Notes: generated by a model not told the origin, from the letters alone. A stretch of DNA of 64,000 bases from Psychrobacillus sp042945595 (GCF_042945595.1 NZ_CP168493.1:1-64000), one strand, 5' to 3'; positions 21,322 through 29,737 are shown, numbered from the stretch's first letter. Program-made: numbers and translations.

Positions 21322-22734
21322 TTACGGTGTTTTTCTAATTTCCCATACTTTTATTAATGTGTTTATTGAAGATGGGATATCATTAGTATCAATTCCCCCA
21401 AAGCCTAACACGATTTGAGGTTCCGAAACTTCCCCAAAATCTCCAGTTACATATTCGCGAAGACCATATATTCGAATTCCTGCTTGTTTGGAAAGCAGCA
21501 CCAATTCTTCTTCTCTTTTACACGTATGAACCGTCAACAAGATATGCATGCCTGCTTGTTCGCCTGAAATAGTAACAATGGGATTAAACTCGGCTATAGT
21601 TTTCGTAACAATTTCTAACTTTCGTTTATAAATTTTTCTCATTTTATTTAGATGTTTTGCAAAATGACCGGATTCCATAAACTTAGTTAATACATGCTGG
21701 TCCATGCGTGGTACTGTAGCAGCGTAATAGGAATACTTTTGCTTGTATTGCATAATAAGTGGCTTTGGTAATACGGCATAAGCAATACGAAGTGAAGGCA
21801 TTAATGATTTTGAAAATGTACTTAAATAAATAACTCGTTGATTTTGATCGATTCCTTGTAAGGAAGGAATTGGTCTGCCTGTGTATCTAAATTCACTATC
21901 GTAATCGTCTTCGATAATATATCTATTCTCTTGCTGGTAAGCCCAAGATAACAACTGGCTACGACGTGTGGCAGACATGACAGCACCAGTAGGGAACTGA
22001 TGAGAAGGAGTTACATACATAACTGTTGCATTTGTTTGTTCTAATTCCGAAACTACTACGCCTTCTGTATCGACTGGAATGGGAATCGATTTTTGCTTAT
22101 CCTCTAAAAATAAATGGTGAGTAAGTGGATACCCAGGGTTTTCAATTCCATAAATAGCTTCTTTGCCTAGCAAGCGGATGATTAAGGGCATTATTTGCTC
22201 TGTTCCGGATCCGAGTATAATTTGTTCAGGTGTACATTTAACACCTCGTGATTGATATAAATAAGAAGAAATTTGCTGTCTTAACTCATAATCTCCTTGT
22301 GGGTGCCCTAGTTGTAGAAAATTCTTATTTGCCTCACTGATTATTTCCTTCATATACTTCCGCCATACAGCAAAAGGGAAAGAATCTGTGTCAATTTTAC
22401 CAGGAGAAAAATCGATGAAAATTTCTTCCATATCGTTCTCTTCTTTCGTCAGATGAGGTGCTTCTTGTTCAATAAATGCTAATTCTTCCAAATTGTGCAC
22501 AAAAAATCCTTTTCTTGCTTCGGAAGAAATAAAACCTTCTGCTACTAGTTGACTATAGGCAAATTCAATAGTTGTTTGGCTAACAGCTAAGTACTCGGCT
22601 AATTTTCTTTTCGATGGGAGTTTTGCTCCTTCTTCAATTGTTCCGTCTATTATAGCTTCCTTAATTTCGTTGTAAAGTTGCTCGTATAAAGGAGTTTGAG
22701 CATCTTTTTCAAGTTGAAACATTAGATAGTCCAT
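21322..22734 (-). CDS. pdxR: PdxR, MocR/GntR-type regulator of PLP synthesis
   Basis: MocR-family regulator: an N-terminal GntR winged helix (YEQLYNEIKEAIIDG, LPSKRKLAEYLAVSQTTI) joined to a fold-type I aminotransferase-like domain with the PLP-binding lysine in STFSKSLMPSLRI. It is divergent from pdxS-pdxT, whose product is PLP, which strongly suggests it is the PLP-sensing activator of that operon. I chose ATG 22734 (TTGGAG six bases upstream), 470 residues; a TTG 12 bp further upstream also has a ribosome-site-like GGGG. Its stop codon lies in the right half of the terminator split by the IS. B. subtilis has no PdxR here. Confidence 0.9.
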   Translation of the reverse strand: MDYLMFQLEKDAQTPLYEQLYNEIKEAIIDGTIEEGAKLPSKRKLAEYLAVSQTTIEFAYSQLVAEGFISSEARKGFFVHNLEELAFIEQEAPHLTKEENDMEEIFIDFSPGKIDTDSFPFAVWRKYMKEIISEANKNFLQLGHPQGDYELRQQISSYLYQSRGVKCTPEQIILGSGTEQIMPLIIRLLGKEAIYGIENPGYPLTHHLFLEDKQKSIPIPVDTEGVVVSELEQTNATVMYVTPSHQFPTGAVMSATRRSQLLSWAYQQENRYIIEDDYDSEFRYTGRPIPSLQGIDQNQRVIYLSTFSKSLMPSLRIAYAVLPKPLIMQYKQKYSYYAATVPRMDQHVLTKFMESGHFAKHLNKMRKIYKRKLEIVTKTIAEFNPIVTISGEQAGMHILLTVHTCKREEELVLLSKQAGIRIYGLREYVTGDFGEVSEPQIVLGFGGIDTNDIPSSINTLIKVWEIRKTP

Positions 22735-22836
22735 TCTTAACTCCAATCTGACCCCTTCATTTTATTGGTTTCTGATACTTTTAAAATGGTCATCTTTTAT
22801 TATACTAAATTCATAAAGATAATGGAGGGAATAATA
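22735..22836. promoter_or_regulatory. pdxR-pdxS divergent control region
   Basis: The 102-bp region contains a -10 like TATACT (22801-22806) for pdxS without a good -35 hexamer, which fits an activator-dependent promoter. PdxR would be expected to bind here; I cannot point to a certain operator. Confidence 0.55.
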
Positions 22837-23727
22837 ATGACTTTAAATTTAACGGGAACGGATCGAGTAAAAAGAGGAATGGCTGAAATGCAAAAAGGTG
22901 GCGTTATTATGGACGTTATCAATGCAGAACAAGCTCGAATTGCAGAAGCAGCAGGTGCAGTAGCCGTAATGGCGTTAGAACGTGTACCATCAGATATTCG
23001 CGCAGCTGGTGGCGTTGCACGTATGGCAGATCCCCGCATAATGGAAGAGGTCATGGGAGCAGTGACAATTCCAGTAATGGCAAAAGCACGCATTGGCCAT
23101 ATCTCAGAAGCTCGCATCTTAGAAGCAATGGGCGTGGACTATATTGATGAATCAGAAGTATTAACTCCTGCAGATGAAGAATACCACTTACGTAAAAGCG
23201 AATTTACAGTTCCATTCGTATGTGGATGTAAAGATTTAGGAGAAGCAACTCGTCGTATTGGAGAAGGAGCTTCTATGCTTCGTACTAAAGGCGAACCTGG
23301 AACAGGGAATATTGTAGAAGCTGTTCGCCATTTACGGAAAGTAAGTGCACATGTACGCAAAATTGTTTATATGAACGAAGATGAATTAATGACAGAAGCA
23401 AAAATATTAGGAGCACCGTATGATGTTTTATTACAAATTAAACATCATGGTAAATTACCGGTCGTAAACTTTGCAGCAGGCGGCGTAGCAACACCAGCGG
23501 ATGCTGCTTTAATGATGGAACTTGGGGCGGATGGTGTATTTGTAGGATCTGGTATTTTTAAATCAGAAAACCCTGAGAAATTTGCAAAAGCAATCGTAGA
23601 AGCAACAACACATTACAAGGATTATAAATTACTTGTAGAAATATCAAAAGACCTAGGAATTCCGATGAAGGGAATTGAAATTTCTCGTTTAGCTGCACAA
23701 GATCGTATGCAAGATAGAGGGTGGTAA
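22837..23727 (+). CDS. pdxS: Pyridoxal 5'-phosphate synthase subunit PdxS
   Basis: Synthase subunit of the ribose-5-phosphate-dependent PLP pathway; condenses R5P, G3P and ammonia from PdxT. ATG 22837 follows GGAGGG and gives 296 residues starting MTLNLTGTDRVKRG, the family N-terminus; the frame is open further upstream without support. Lys83 in MAKARIGH corresponds to the imine-forming lysine, and the phosphate-binding GGVATPADAALMM and GADGVFVGSGIFKS are present. It forms an operon with pdxT, 1 bp downstream. Confidence 0.97.
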   Translation: MTLNLTGTDRVKRGMAEMQKGGVIMDVINAEQARIAEAAGAVAVMALERVPSDIRAAGGVARMADPRIMEEVMGAVTIPVMAKARIGHISEARILEAMGVDYIDESEVLTPADEEYHLRKSEFTVPFVCGCKDLGEATRRIGEGASMLRTKGEPGTGNIVEAVRHLRKVSAHVRKIVYMNEDELMTEAKILGAPYDVLLQIKHHGKLPVVNFAAGGVATPADAALMMELGADGVFVGSGIFKSENPEKFAKAIVEATTHYKDYKLLVEISKDLGIPMKGIEISRLAAQDRMQDRGW

Positions 23728-23728
23728 G

Positions 23729-24322
23729 ATGGTAAAGATCGGCGTATTAGCTCTTCAAGGAGCGGTAAGTGAGCATGTTCGCTCTATAAAAGTGTGCGGA
23801 GCAGAGGCGATTGCAGTAAAAAATACAAGTGATTTCGCCTTAGTAGATGGATTAATCCTTCCTGGTGGAGAAAGCACAGCCATGCGTAAACTAATTGACC
23901 GTTTTGAGATGCTTGCGCCTTTACAACAATTTGCTGCAGCAGGTAAGCCGATGTTCGGAACTTGTGCTGGTCTAATATTACTAGCTAAGAATCTCGTTGG
24001 GAATGACTTTGAGCATATTGGAGTATTGGATGTTAAAGTAGAGCGCAACTCTTTCGGGCGGCAAGTGGATAGCTTCGAAACCAATTTAAAGATTAAGGAT
24101 GTTGCAGAAGATTTTACAGCGGTATTTATACGTGCACCACATATTGTAGAAGTTGGAGAGACTGTCGATATACTTGCCACTTTTGATGGAAGAATCATCA
24201 TGGCAAGACAGGGACATTTGTTAGGATGCTCCTTTCATCCAGAACTGACGGGTGATCATCGAATTACTGCGTATTTTATTGAAATGGTAAGGGAAACGCT
24301 TGCAAAACAAGTAAACCTATAG
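23729..24322 (+). CDS. pdxT: PLP synthase glutaminase subunit PdxT
   Basis: Class I glutamine amidotransferase that supplies ammonia to PdxS. The 197-residue product has the nucleophile Cys79 in FGTCAGLILLA, the catalytic His-Glu pair in SFHPELT near 170, and the PGGES oxyanion segment near 47-51. Translation begins one base after the pdxS stop, with a GGGTGG site inside the pdxS 3' end, consistent with coupling and a fixed PdxS:PdxT ratio. Confidence 0.97.
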   Translation: MVKIGVLALQGAVSEHVRSIKVCGAEAIAVKNTSDFALVDGLILPGGESTAMRKLIDRFEMLAPLQQFAAAGKPMFGTCAGLILLAKNLVGNDFEHIGVLDVKVERNSFGRQVDSFETNLKIKDVAEDFTAVFIRAPHIVEVGETVDILATFDGRIIMARQGHLLGCSFHPELTGDHRITAYFIEMVRETLAKQVNL

Positions 24323-24328
24323 TAAAGT
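24300..24328 (+). promoter_or_regulatory. Probable serS promoter
   Basis: TTGCAA (24300-24305), 17 bp, TAAAGT (24323-24328), overlapping the end of pdxT and just ahead of the T-box leader. Confidence 0.5.
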
Positions 24329-24339
24329 ATGAGTAATTT

Positions 24340-24589
24340 CATGAATTCTAAAAACGATGATAGGAAGTAGTAACAAGCACGTTTTTTCTAGAGAGTCAGC
24401 GGTTGGTGTAAGCTGATATTAACACTTGTGAATCCGTCCTTTGAGTTGCGCGGCTGAATGTTTAGTAAGTCGTGGCCGGTTGAAAAGCCGTTATGAGACA
24501 AGTGGATTTGGTATGGTACTAAATCAATCAGGGTGGCAACGCGGGTATGCTCTCGTCCCTTCTATTTGGGATGAGGGCTTTTTTGCGTT
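24340..24589 (+). promoter_or_regulatory. T-box leader of serS
   Basis: The leader contains the conserved T-box AGGGTGGCAACGCGGG (24530-24545) and a terminator (GCTCTCGTCCC, 24549-24559, against GGGATGAGGGC, 24568-24578, then six T) that competes with the antiterminator. Upstream stem I sequence includes AATCCGTCC, where UCC at 24433-24435 is a possible serine specifier. Uncharged tRNA-Ser should stabilise the antiterminator and turn serS on. The bulge sequence UGGC predicts pairing with a tRNA ending in G73. Confidence 0.92.
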
Positions 24590-24617
24590 TTTTATTAATT
24601 AAAAGGAGGAATTTCGT

Positions 24618-25892
24618 ATGTTAGATGTAAAATTTGTACGAGACCATTATGAAGATGTAAAAGCAAAACTTGCTAAACGTGGAGAAGATATTTCAGAGTT
24701 TGATCAATTTCAACCTTTAGATCAAAAGCGTAGAGAATTGATTGCAAAAACAGAAGTGTTAAAAGCAGAAAGAAATGAGTTTTCTCAAAAAATTTCAGAA
24801 ATGAAACGAAATAAAGAAAATGCGGATGATTTAATCGCTCGTATGCGTGAAGTGGGCGATGAAATCAAAGTATTAGATGATGAGTTAAGAGATGTAGAAG
24901 AGAAATTTGACTATATGATGATGCGCATTCCAAATATTCCACATGATAGTGTTCCAATTGGTGATTCTGAAGATGATAATGTGGAAATCCGTAAATGGGG
25001 AGAAGTCCCTTCATTTGATTTTGAAACGAAAGCGCACTGGGATATTGCAACGGATTTAAAAATAGTTGATTTTGAACGAGCTGCAAAAGTTACAGGAAGT
25101 CGTTTTGCTTTTTATCTTGGTTTAGGAGCGAGACTTGAACGTGCTTTAATAAATTTCATGATGGACCTACATTCTGAAGAGCATGGATATGAAGAGATGC
25201 TTCCGCCTTATTTAGCAAATCGTGCAAGTTTAACTGGTACAGGGCAACTTCCGAAATTTGAAGAAGATGCATTTTTAGTAAATGAAGAGGATTATTTCTT
25301 AATTCCAACGTCAGAAGTACCTGTGACGAATTATTATCGTGATGAAATTTTAGGTGGAGAACAACTCCCACAAGCATTTGCTGCATTTAGTGCTTGCTTC
25401 CGTTCAGAGGCAGGTTCTGCAGGTCGTGATACACGTGGTTTAATCCGTCAGCATCAATTCAACAAAGTAGAACTTGTTCGCTTTGTGAAACCGGAAGATT
25501 CATATGATCAGTTGGAGCTTTTGACTGGTCATGCGGAAAAAGTATTACAACTATTAGGTCTTCCATATCGTGTGCTTCATATGTGTACGGCGGATTTAGG
25601 TTTTACTGCAGCAAAAAAATATGATCTAGAAGTTTGGTTACCAAGCTACGGGGAGTACAAAGAGATTTCATCTTGCAGTAATTTTGAAGATTTCCAAGCT
25701 CGTCGGTCAGGTATTCGTTTTAGAAGAGAAACTGGGGCTAAACTGGAATATGTACACACTTTAAATGGAAGTGGACTTGCACTTGGACGTACAGTTGCGG
25801 CTATATTAGAAAACTATCAACAAGCAGATGGCACAGTAATAGTTCCAGAAGCTTTAGTTCCTTATATGGGCGGGAAAACGGTAATAAAATAA
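24618..25892 (+). CDS. serS: Seryl-tRNA synthetase
   Basis: Class II synthetase that charges tRNA-Ser. The 424-residue protein has the N-terminal coiled-coil arm (about 25-105) that grips the long variable arm of tRNA-Ser, motif 2 around FRSEAGSAGRDTRGL near 260-275, and motif 3 GSGLALGRTVAAILEN near 385-400. AAAAGGAGGAATTTCG precedes the ATG. Expression is controlled by the T-box leader. It ends at a terminator shared with the convergent tadA. Confidence 0.98.
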   Translation: MLDVKFVRDHYEDVKAKLAKRGEDISEFDQFQPLDQKRRELIAKTEVLKAERNEFSQKISEMKRNKENADDLIARMREVGDEIKVLDDELRDVEEKFDYMMMRIPNIPHDSVPIGDSEDDNVEIRKWGEVPSFDFETKAHWDIATDLKIVDFERAAKVTGSRFAFYLGLGARLERALINFMMDLHSEEHGYEEMLPPYLANRASLTGTGQLPKFEEDAFLVNEEDYFLIPTSEVPVTNYYRDEILGGEQLPQAFAAFSACFRSEAGSAGRDTRGLIRQHQFNKVELVRFVKPEDSYDQLELLTGHAEKVLQLLGLPYRVLHMCTADLGFTAAKKYDLEVWLPSYGEYKEISSCSNFEDFQARRSGIRFRRETGAKLEYVHTLNGSGLALGRTVAAILENYQQADGTVIVPEALVPYMGGKTVIK

Positions 25893-25893
25893 T

Positions 25894-25942
25894 AAAAAAA
25901 AGAATCAGAAACGGTATTATCCGCGTTTCTGGTTCTTTTTTT
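25894..25942. terminator. Bidirectional terminator between serS and tadA
   Basis: AAGAATCAGAAACG pairs with CGTTTCTGGTTCTT (one mismatch/G-U) with A and T runs on opposite sides, so it works on both strands. The tadA stop codon lies inside the loop. Confidence 0.88.
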
Positions 25943-26387
25943 GTTCACGAAGATTGCGAAAAAATTGTGTAAGCAGGTTACCACATTCCTCTGCTAAAAC
26001 ACCTTCTGACACTTCACACATATGATTAAACCTACTGTCGTTTAATAGATGATAGAGGGAATCTACACAACCTGCTTTAACATCTCTTGCACCATACACA
26101 ACACGTGGGATTCGTGATTGTAGAATAGCACCAGCACACATAGGACAAGGCTCTAATGTGACATATAATGTCGTTTCCTCTAATCTCCAACTGCCAATCT
26201 TACTACAAGCTTCTTGTATAGCTAACAACTCTGCATGTGTAGTTGCATTTTGTGTAGTTTCTCTTAAGTTAAAAGCCTTCGCAATAATTTCATTTTTATA
26301 TACAATGATTGCTCCAATCGGCACTTCTCCAAGGCATGCCGCTTTTTTAGCTTCTTCTACCGCTATATTCATATAGTGTTCATCCAA
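25917..26387 (-). CDS. tadA: tRNA-specific adenosine deaminase TadA
   Basis: Zinc deaminase that converts A34 to inosine in tRNA-Arg(ACG). The 156-residue product has HAE (zinc His and catalytic Glu in NATTHAELLAI) and PCPMCAG with two zinc cysteines. The start is TTG 26387 with AAAGGGG ten bases upstream; an ATG inside codon 2 of the neighbour frame is not in phase. In B. subtilis tadA points the other way, consistent with an inverted block (see findings). Confidence 0.94.
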   Translation of the reverse strand: MDEHYMNIAVEEAKKAACLGEVPIGAIIVYKNEIIAKAFNLRETTQNATTHAELLAIQEACSKIGSWRLEETTLYVTLEPCPMCAGAILQSRIPRVVYGARDVKAGCVDSLYHLLNDSRFNHMCEVSEGVLAEECGNLLTQFFRNLREQKKNQKRG

Positions 26388-26464
26388 TTTGAATCAACCC
26401 CTTTCACCTAAGTGTAGCATGTTTTATTTACATCTTGCATATTGTATTTTGAAGGAGTGATCGA

Positions 26465-27601
26465 TTGATTTATGTAGTGAAAAGTGGAGATAGTTTATAC
26501 TCCATAGCAAAGCATTTCGGTACAAATACAGCAACACTTGCCTCTATCAATGAACTACCGGACCCCGATGTGTTAGTAATAGGGCAAGCGATAGTTTTAC
26601 CATCTACTCCAAGCCCAGATAGAACAATGGTTGATACAAATTTATATGTAGAATGGTATACAGAAAACCCATCTCAGCATGTCATTGACCAAGTAGAAAA
26701 GGTTGCATCAGGGATGACTTACATGATGCCTTTTGCATATGAAATTCTACGTGATGGATCTTTGACTCCGATGAACTGGGGCAAATTGGTCGAAGTAGCG
26801 AAGAATCATAAAGTAGAATCTGCTATTGTGCTTACAAATATTGAAAATGGAGCATTCAATGATACACTAGCGCATACTATTTTTACAGATGACCAAGTGA
26901 AACAAAAAGTATTTGAGAACGCAGTCGCTGAGGCTACTGTTAAGGGAACAACTCATATTCATACCGACTTTGAGTATATTGCAAAAGAGGATCGGAAAAA
27001 CTATGTAACTTTTTTAAAGGAATTAAAAGAGTTTGCTAAAGGATTTACGATTTCATCTAGTCTTGCGCCAAAATCGAGTGATAATCTAAAAGGAAAGTGG
27101 TATGAAGGAGTCGATTATAAAGCAATTGGTGGGGCAGTTGATTTTGTTGTCATAATGACTTATGAGTGGGGTTATAGTGGGGGACCACCAATGGCAGTAT
27201 CCCCAATTGGACCAGTTCGAAAGGTGCTCGAGTATGCAAAAACAGAAATAGAGTCGAAAAAAATAATGATGGGACAAAATTTATACGGATATGATTGGAC
27301 GCTTCCTTATAAACAAGGAAATCCATTTGCTAAAGCATTAAGTCCACAGCAAGCTATTCAATTGGCAAAGGAACGAAATGTGGCAATTGAGTATGACCAA
27401 ATTGCTCAAGCCCCATTCTTTCATTATTGGAAAGATGGGATAGAGCATGAAGTATGGTTTGAGGATGCAAGATCTATTCAAGCAAAGTTTAAGTTATTGA
27501 AGGATTTAAATCTTCTAGGAATTTCCTATTGGCATAGTGGATTTGATTTTCCGCAAAATTGGTATTTGTTAAATGAAATGTTTCGCGTGAAGAAAAAGTA
27601 G
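26465..27601 (+). CDS. yaaH: LysM-GH18 spore peptidoglycan hydrolase YaaH-like
   Basis: The 378-residue protein starts with one LysM domain (YVVKSGDSLYSIAKHFG...LVIGQAIVLP, 2-46), which binds peptidoglycan, followed by a GH18 domain of the YaaH/SleL type that acts on spore cortex as an N-acetylglucosaminidase. The catalytic DxE part is seen in IHTDFEYI. There is no export signal, as expected for proteins placed on the spore by mother-cell expression. TTG 26465 follows GAAGGAG by 7 bp. B. subtilis YaaH has two LysM domains, so this is a shorter form. Confidence 0.88.
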   Translation: MIYVVKSGDSLYSIAKHFGTNTATLASINELPDPDVLVIGQAIVLPSTPSPDRTMVDTNLYVEWYTENPSQHVIDQVEKVASGMTYMMPFAYEILRDGSLTPMNWGKLVEVAKNHKVESAIVLTNIENGAFNDTLAHTIFTDDQVKQKVFENAVAEATVKGTTHIHTDFEYIAKEDRKNYVTFLKELKEFAKGFTISSSLAPKSSDNLKGKWYEGVDYKAIGGAVDFVVIMTYEWGYSGGPPMAVSPIGPVRKVLEYAKTEIESKKIMMGQNLYGYDWTLPYKQGNPFAKALSPQQAIQLAKERNVAIEYDQIAQAPFFHYWKDGIEHEVWFEDARSIQAKFKLLKDLNLLGISYWHSGFDFPQNWYLLNEMFRVKKK

Positions 27602-27645
27602 AGCAAATCCACCTTTCTTATAGAAAGGTGGATTTGCTCTGTTTT
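27599..27645 (+). terminator. yaaH terminator
   Basis: A nearly perfect 17-18 bp stem, GAGCAAATCCACCTTTC against GAAAGGTGGATTTGCTC, is followed by a T-rich tract. Confidence 0.92.
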
Positions 27646-27707
27646 TCATTTTCTCGCTATGATAAAATAAAAGGCACGACTTGAAATATTAGAGCGAGGT
27701 TAAAAAT

Positions 27708-28340
27708 ATGTCCATTCCATTTATAACGGTAGAAGGTCCGATAGGGGTTGGAAAAACGTCTTTAGCAAAAGCGATTGCCGCTACCTATCAATTTGAATTA
27801 TTGAAAGAGATTGTGGATGAAAATCCATTCTTAGATAAATTTTATGATGATATTGCAGAGTGGAGTTTCCAAACGGAAATGTTTTTTCTTTGCAATCGAT
27901 TTAAACAATTAAGTGATATCCAAAAGAATTACTTATCAAAAGCAAAAGCAGTAACAGCAGATTATCATATTTTTAAAAATTTAATTTTTGCTAAACGGTC
28001 GTTAAATAAAGCAGAATATAAAAAATATGAAGCAATCTATAAGATATTAACGAATGACATGCCAGTTCCAAATATGGTTATCTATTTAGATGCTAGCTTA
28101 GATGTTCTTATTAATCGTATCGATATACGGGGAAGAGATTTTGAAAAGAAGATAAGTCCTGATTATTTGCAGCAACTTGCAGCGGATTATCGTATATTTA
28201 TCGATGACTTTGAAAAAAAACACCCGGAAATCCCAGTTCTTAGATTCAATGGAGATGAAATAGATTTTGTTCAAAATGGACAAGACCTACAATTAATTTT
28301 AGATAAAGTAGATCAAACATTACATAAGAGGAGTTTATAA
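27708..28340 (+). CDS. dgk: Deoxyguanosine kinase
   Basis: Deoxynucleoside kinase of the dNK family that salvages purine deoxynucleosides. The 210-residue product has the P-loop GPIGVGKTS (10-18), the ERS-like region DYHIFKNLIFAK and the LID Arg in RIDIRGRDFEKK. It overlaps functionally with Dck, which begins 2 bp after its stop. The assignment of guanosine rather than adenosine specificity follows gene order and similarity to B. subtilis Dgk. Confidence 0.92.
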   Translation: MSIPFITVEGPIGVGKTSLAKAIAATYQFELLKEIVDENPFLDKFYDDIAEWSFQTEMFFLCNRFKQLSDIQKNYLSKAKAVTADYHIFKNLIFAKRSLNKAEYKKYEAIYKILTNDMPVPNMVIYLDASLDVLINRIDIRGRDFEKKISPDYLQQLAADYRIFIDDFEKKHPEIPVLRFNGDEIDFVQNGQDLQLILDKVDQTLHKRSL

Positions 28341-28342
28341 CC

Positions 28343-29011
28343 ATGAATTTGAGAGAAAAGTATAGCATCCCTCCTGATGCGGTTATTACAATTGCTGGAA
28401 CAGTAGGCGTAGGTAAATCTACCATGACAAAAGCGCTTGCAGATGCACTACACTTTAGAACATCTTTTGAAAAAGTAGATTCAAATCCTTATTTAGATCG
28501 TTTTTATGAAGATTTTTCGAAATGGAGTTTTCATTTACAAATTTACTTTTTAGCAGAACGTTTTAAAGAGCAAAAAAGAATGTTTGAATATGGTGGCGGA
28601 TTTATTCAAGATCGATCGATTTATGAAGATACTGGTATATTTGCTCAAATGCATAAAGAAAAGGGAACGATGGATCCTGTAGATCACGAAACCTACACTA
28701 GTTTGTTTGAAGCAATGGTGATGACACCCTATTTCCCACATCCAAATTTATTAATTTATCTAGAAGGATCATTAGACGATATTATTGATCGAATCCACGA
28801 TAGAGGGCGTCCGATGGAGCAGCAAACGCCAATATCCTATTGGGAAGAAATGCATGGACGGTATGAGAATTGGATTAATTCGTTTAATGGTTGTCCGGTA
28901 CTTCGTTTAAATATTAATGATTATGATATTGTTCAAAATCCAGAAAGCGTGGAAGCAATCATTGGACGAATTGGACACTTTATGGAACAAACAGAAGTAT
29001 TGCGAAAATAA
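28343..29011 (+). CDS. dck: Deoxyadenosine/deoxycytidine kinase
   Basis: Phosphorylates deoxyadenosine and deoxycytidine for salvage. The 222-residue protein has the P-loop GTVGVGKST (20-28), the DRSIYED motif near 94 and the LID RIHDRGRPMEQQ. It is paired with dgk in an operon, in the same relative order but opposite orientation to B. subtilis. A bidirectional terminator follows. Confidence 0.93.
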   Translation: MNLREKYSIPPDAVITIAGTVGVGKSTMTKALADALHFRTSFEKVDSNPYLDRFYEDFSKWSFHLQIYFLAERFKEQKRMFEYGGGFIQDRSIYEDTGIFAQMHKEKGTMDPVDHETYTSLFEAMVMTPYFPHPNLLIYLEGSLDDIIDRIHDRGRPMEQQTPISYWEEMHGRYENWINSFNGCPVLRLNINDYDIVQNPESVEAIIGRIGHFMEQTEVLRK

Positions 29012-29051
29012 ATAAAACCCTCTTGCAAACTATACGCAAGAGGGTTTTATT
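29011..29051. terminator. Bidirectional terminator between dck and tRNA-Ser
   Basis: AATAAAACCCTCTTGC (29011-29026) and GCAAGAGGGTTTTATT (29036-29051) form a perfect 16-bp stem, with an A/T tract on each side. It serves dck on the plus strand and the tRNA on the minus strand. Confidence 0.9.
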
Positions 29052-29174
29052 CCATAAAAAAAGAACGTAACAATTAAAGTTACCTTCATAATATTCTGAA
29101 CAAGCTAGCTTAAGAAAAATTCGTTACCAATGCAACGAATTCAATCTCAAATTTATGCGTGTGTGTATTTAAAA

Positions 29175-29267
29175 TGGAGGAGGAAGAGGGATTCGAACCC
29201 CCGCGCGGTATGACCCGCCTGTCGGTTTTCAAGACCGATCCCTTCAGCCAGACTTGGGTATTCCTCC
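29175..29267 (-). tRNA. tRNA-Ser (anticodon TGA)
   Basis: The 93-nt gene on the minus strand starts GGAGGAATACCC and has the anticodon loop CTTGAAA (anticodon TGA, reads UCA and related codons), a long variable arm typical of class II tRNAs, T loop GGTTCGAATCC and an encoded CCA. The acceptor GGAGGAA pairs with TTCCTCC. The base before CCA is T, not the usual G of bacterial tRNA-Ser. Confidence 0.95.
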
Positions 29268-29281
29268 GAAGTACATGAATT

Positions 29282-29310
29282 AATTTATCATGGATAACAT
29301 TCAAAGTCAA
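29282..29310 (-). promoter_or_regulatory. tRNA-Ser promoter
   Basis: On the minus strand TTGACT (29310-29305), 17 bp, TAAATT (29287-29282), 15 bp before the tRNA. Confidence 0.75.
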
Positions 29311-29427
29311 TACATCTGAGTAACTTTTTATAAAAAAACATTCGAATGTACTGGTAGTATAAAACGAGCTATATCAATGCTTAAAGATAAGTATAGTAGA
29401 TATGATAAACTTAAATTCTCGTATTCA

Positions 29428-29456
29428 TTGATTTTTTTAAAAAAAATGCGTATACT
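29428..29456 (+). promoter_or_regulatory. SRP RNA promoter
   Basis: TTGATT (29428-29433), 17 bp, TATACT (29451-29456), placing the start at the 5' end of the RNA. Confidence 0.8.
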
Positions 29457-29460
29457 AAAT

Positions 29461-29737
29461 TATGCCGTGCTAGGTGGGAAGGTAGCGGTGTCTTGTAACT
29501 CGCAATCCGCTCTAGCGAGACTGAACCCCTTCTCTGAGGTTGAATACATGTAGGGTCTGGTATTTGCACGTGATGTTGACGTTTGGGTCCTGCGCAATGA
29601 GTGCCCATGAACCATGTCAGGTCCGGAAGGAAGCAGCATTAAGTGGTGCTTTCTCATGTGCCGTGGGGTAGCCTAAGCCGAGTTAACGACAAGGGTGCCG
29701 CTTATGTGTTTCAAGCGAAGGAAGGTGCACGGCAATA
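29461..29737 (+). ncRNA. scr: Signal recognition particle RNA (scRNA, 6S-like large form)
   Basis: The large Gram-positive SRP RNA of about 275 nt with an Alu domain. The 5' and 3' ends pair (GCCGTGC with GCACGGC). The conserved helix 8 region GTCAGGTCCGGAAGGAAGCAGCA, which binds Ffh, is at about 29617-29638, and the TGACGTTTGGGTCCTGCGCAA block precedes it. The RNA works with Ffh and FtsY in membrane protein targeting. It lies immediately upstream of dnaX, as in B. subtilis. Confidence 0.96.

Noticed and set aside
29110..29310. Minus-strand open frame of 66 codons
   Set aside because: It overlaps the tRNA-Ser gene and its promoter.
29411..29657. Two minus-strand open frames of 65 codons
   Set aside because: They lie across the SRP RNA gene and its promoter; no ribosome site and no recognisable protein.
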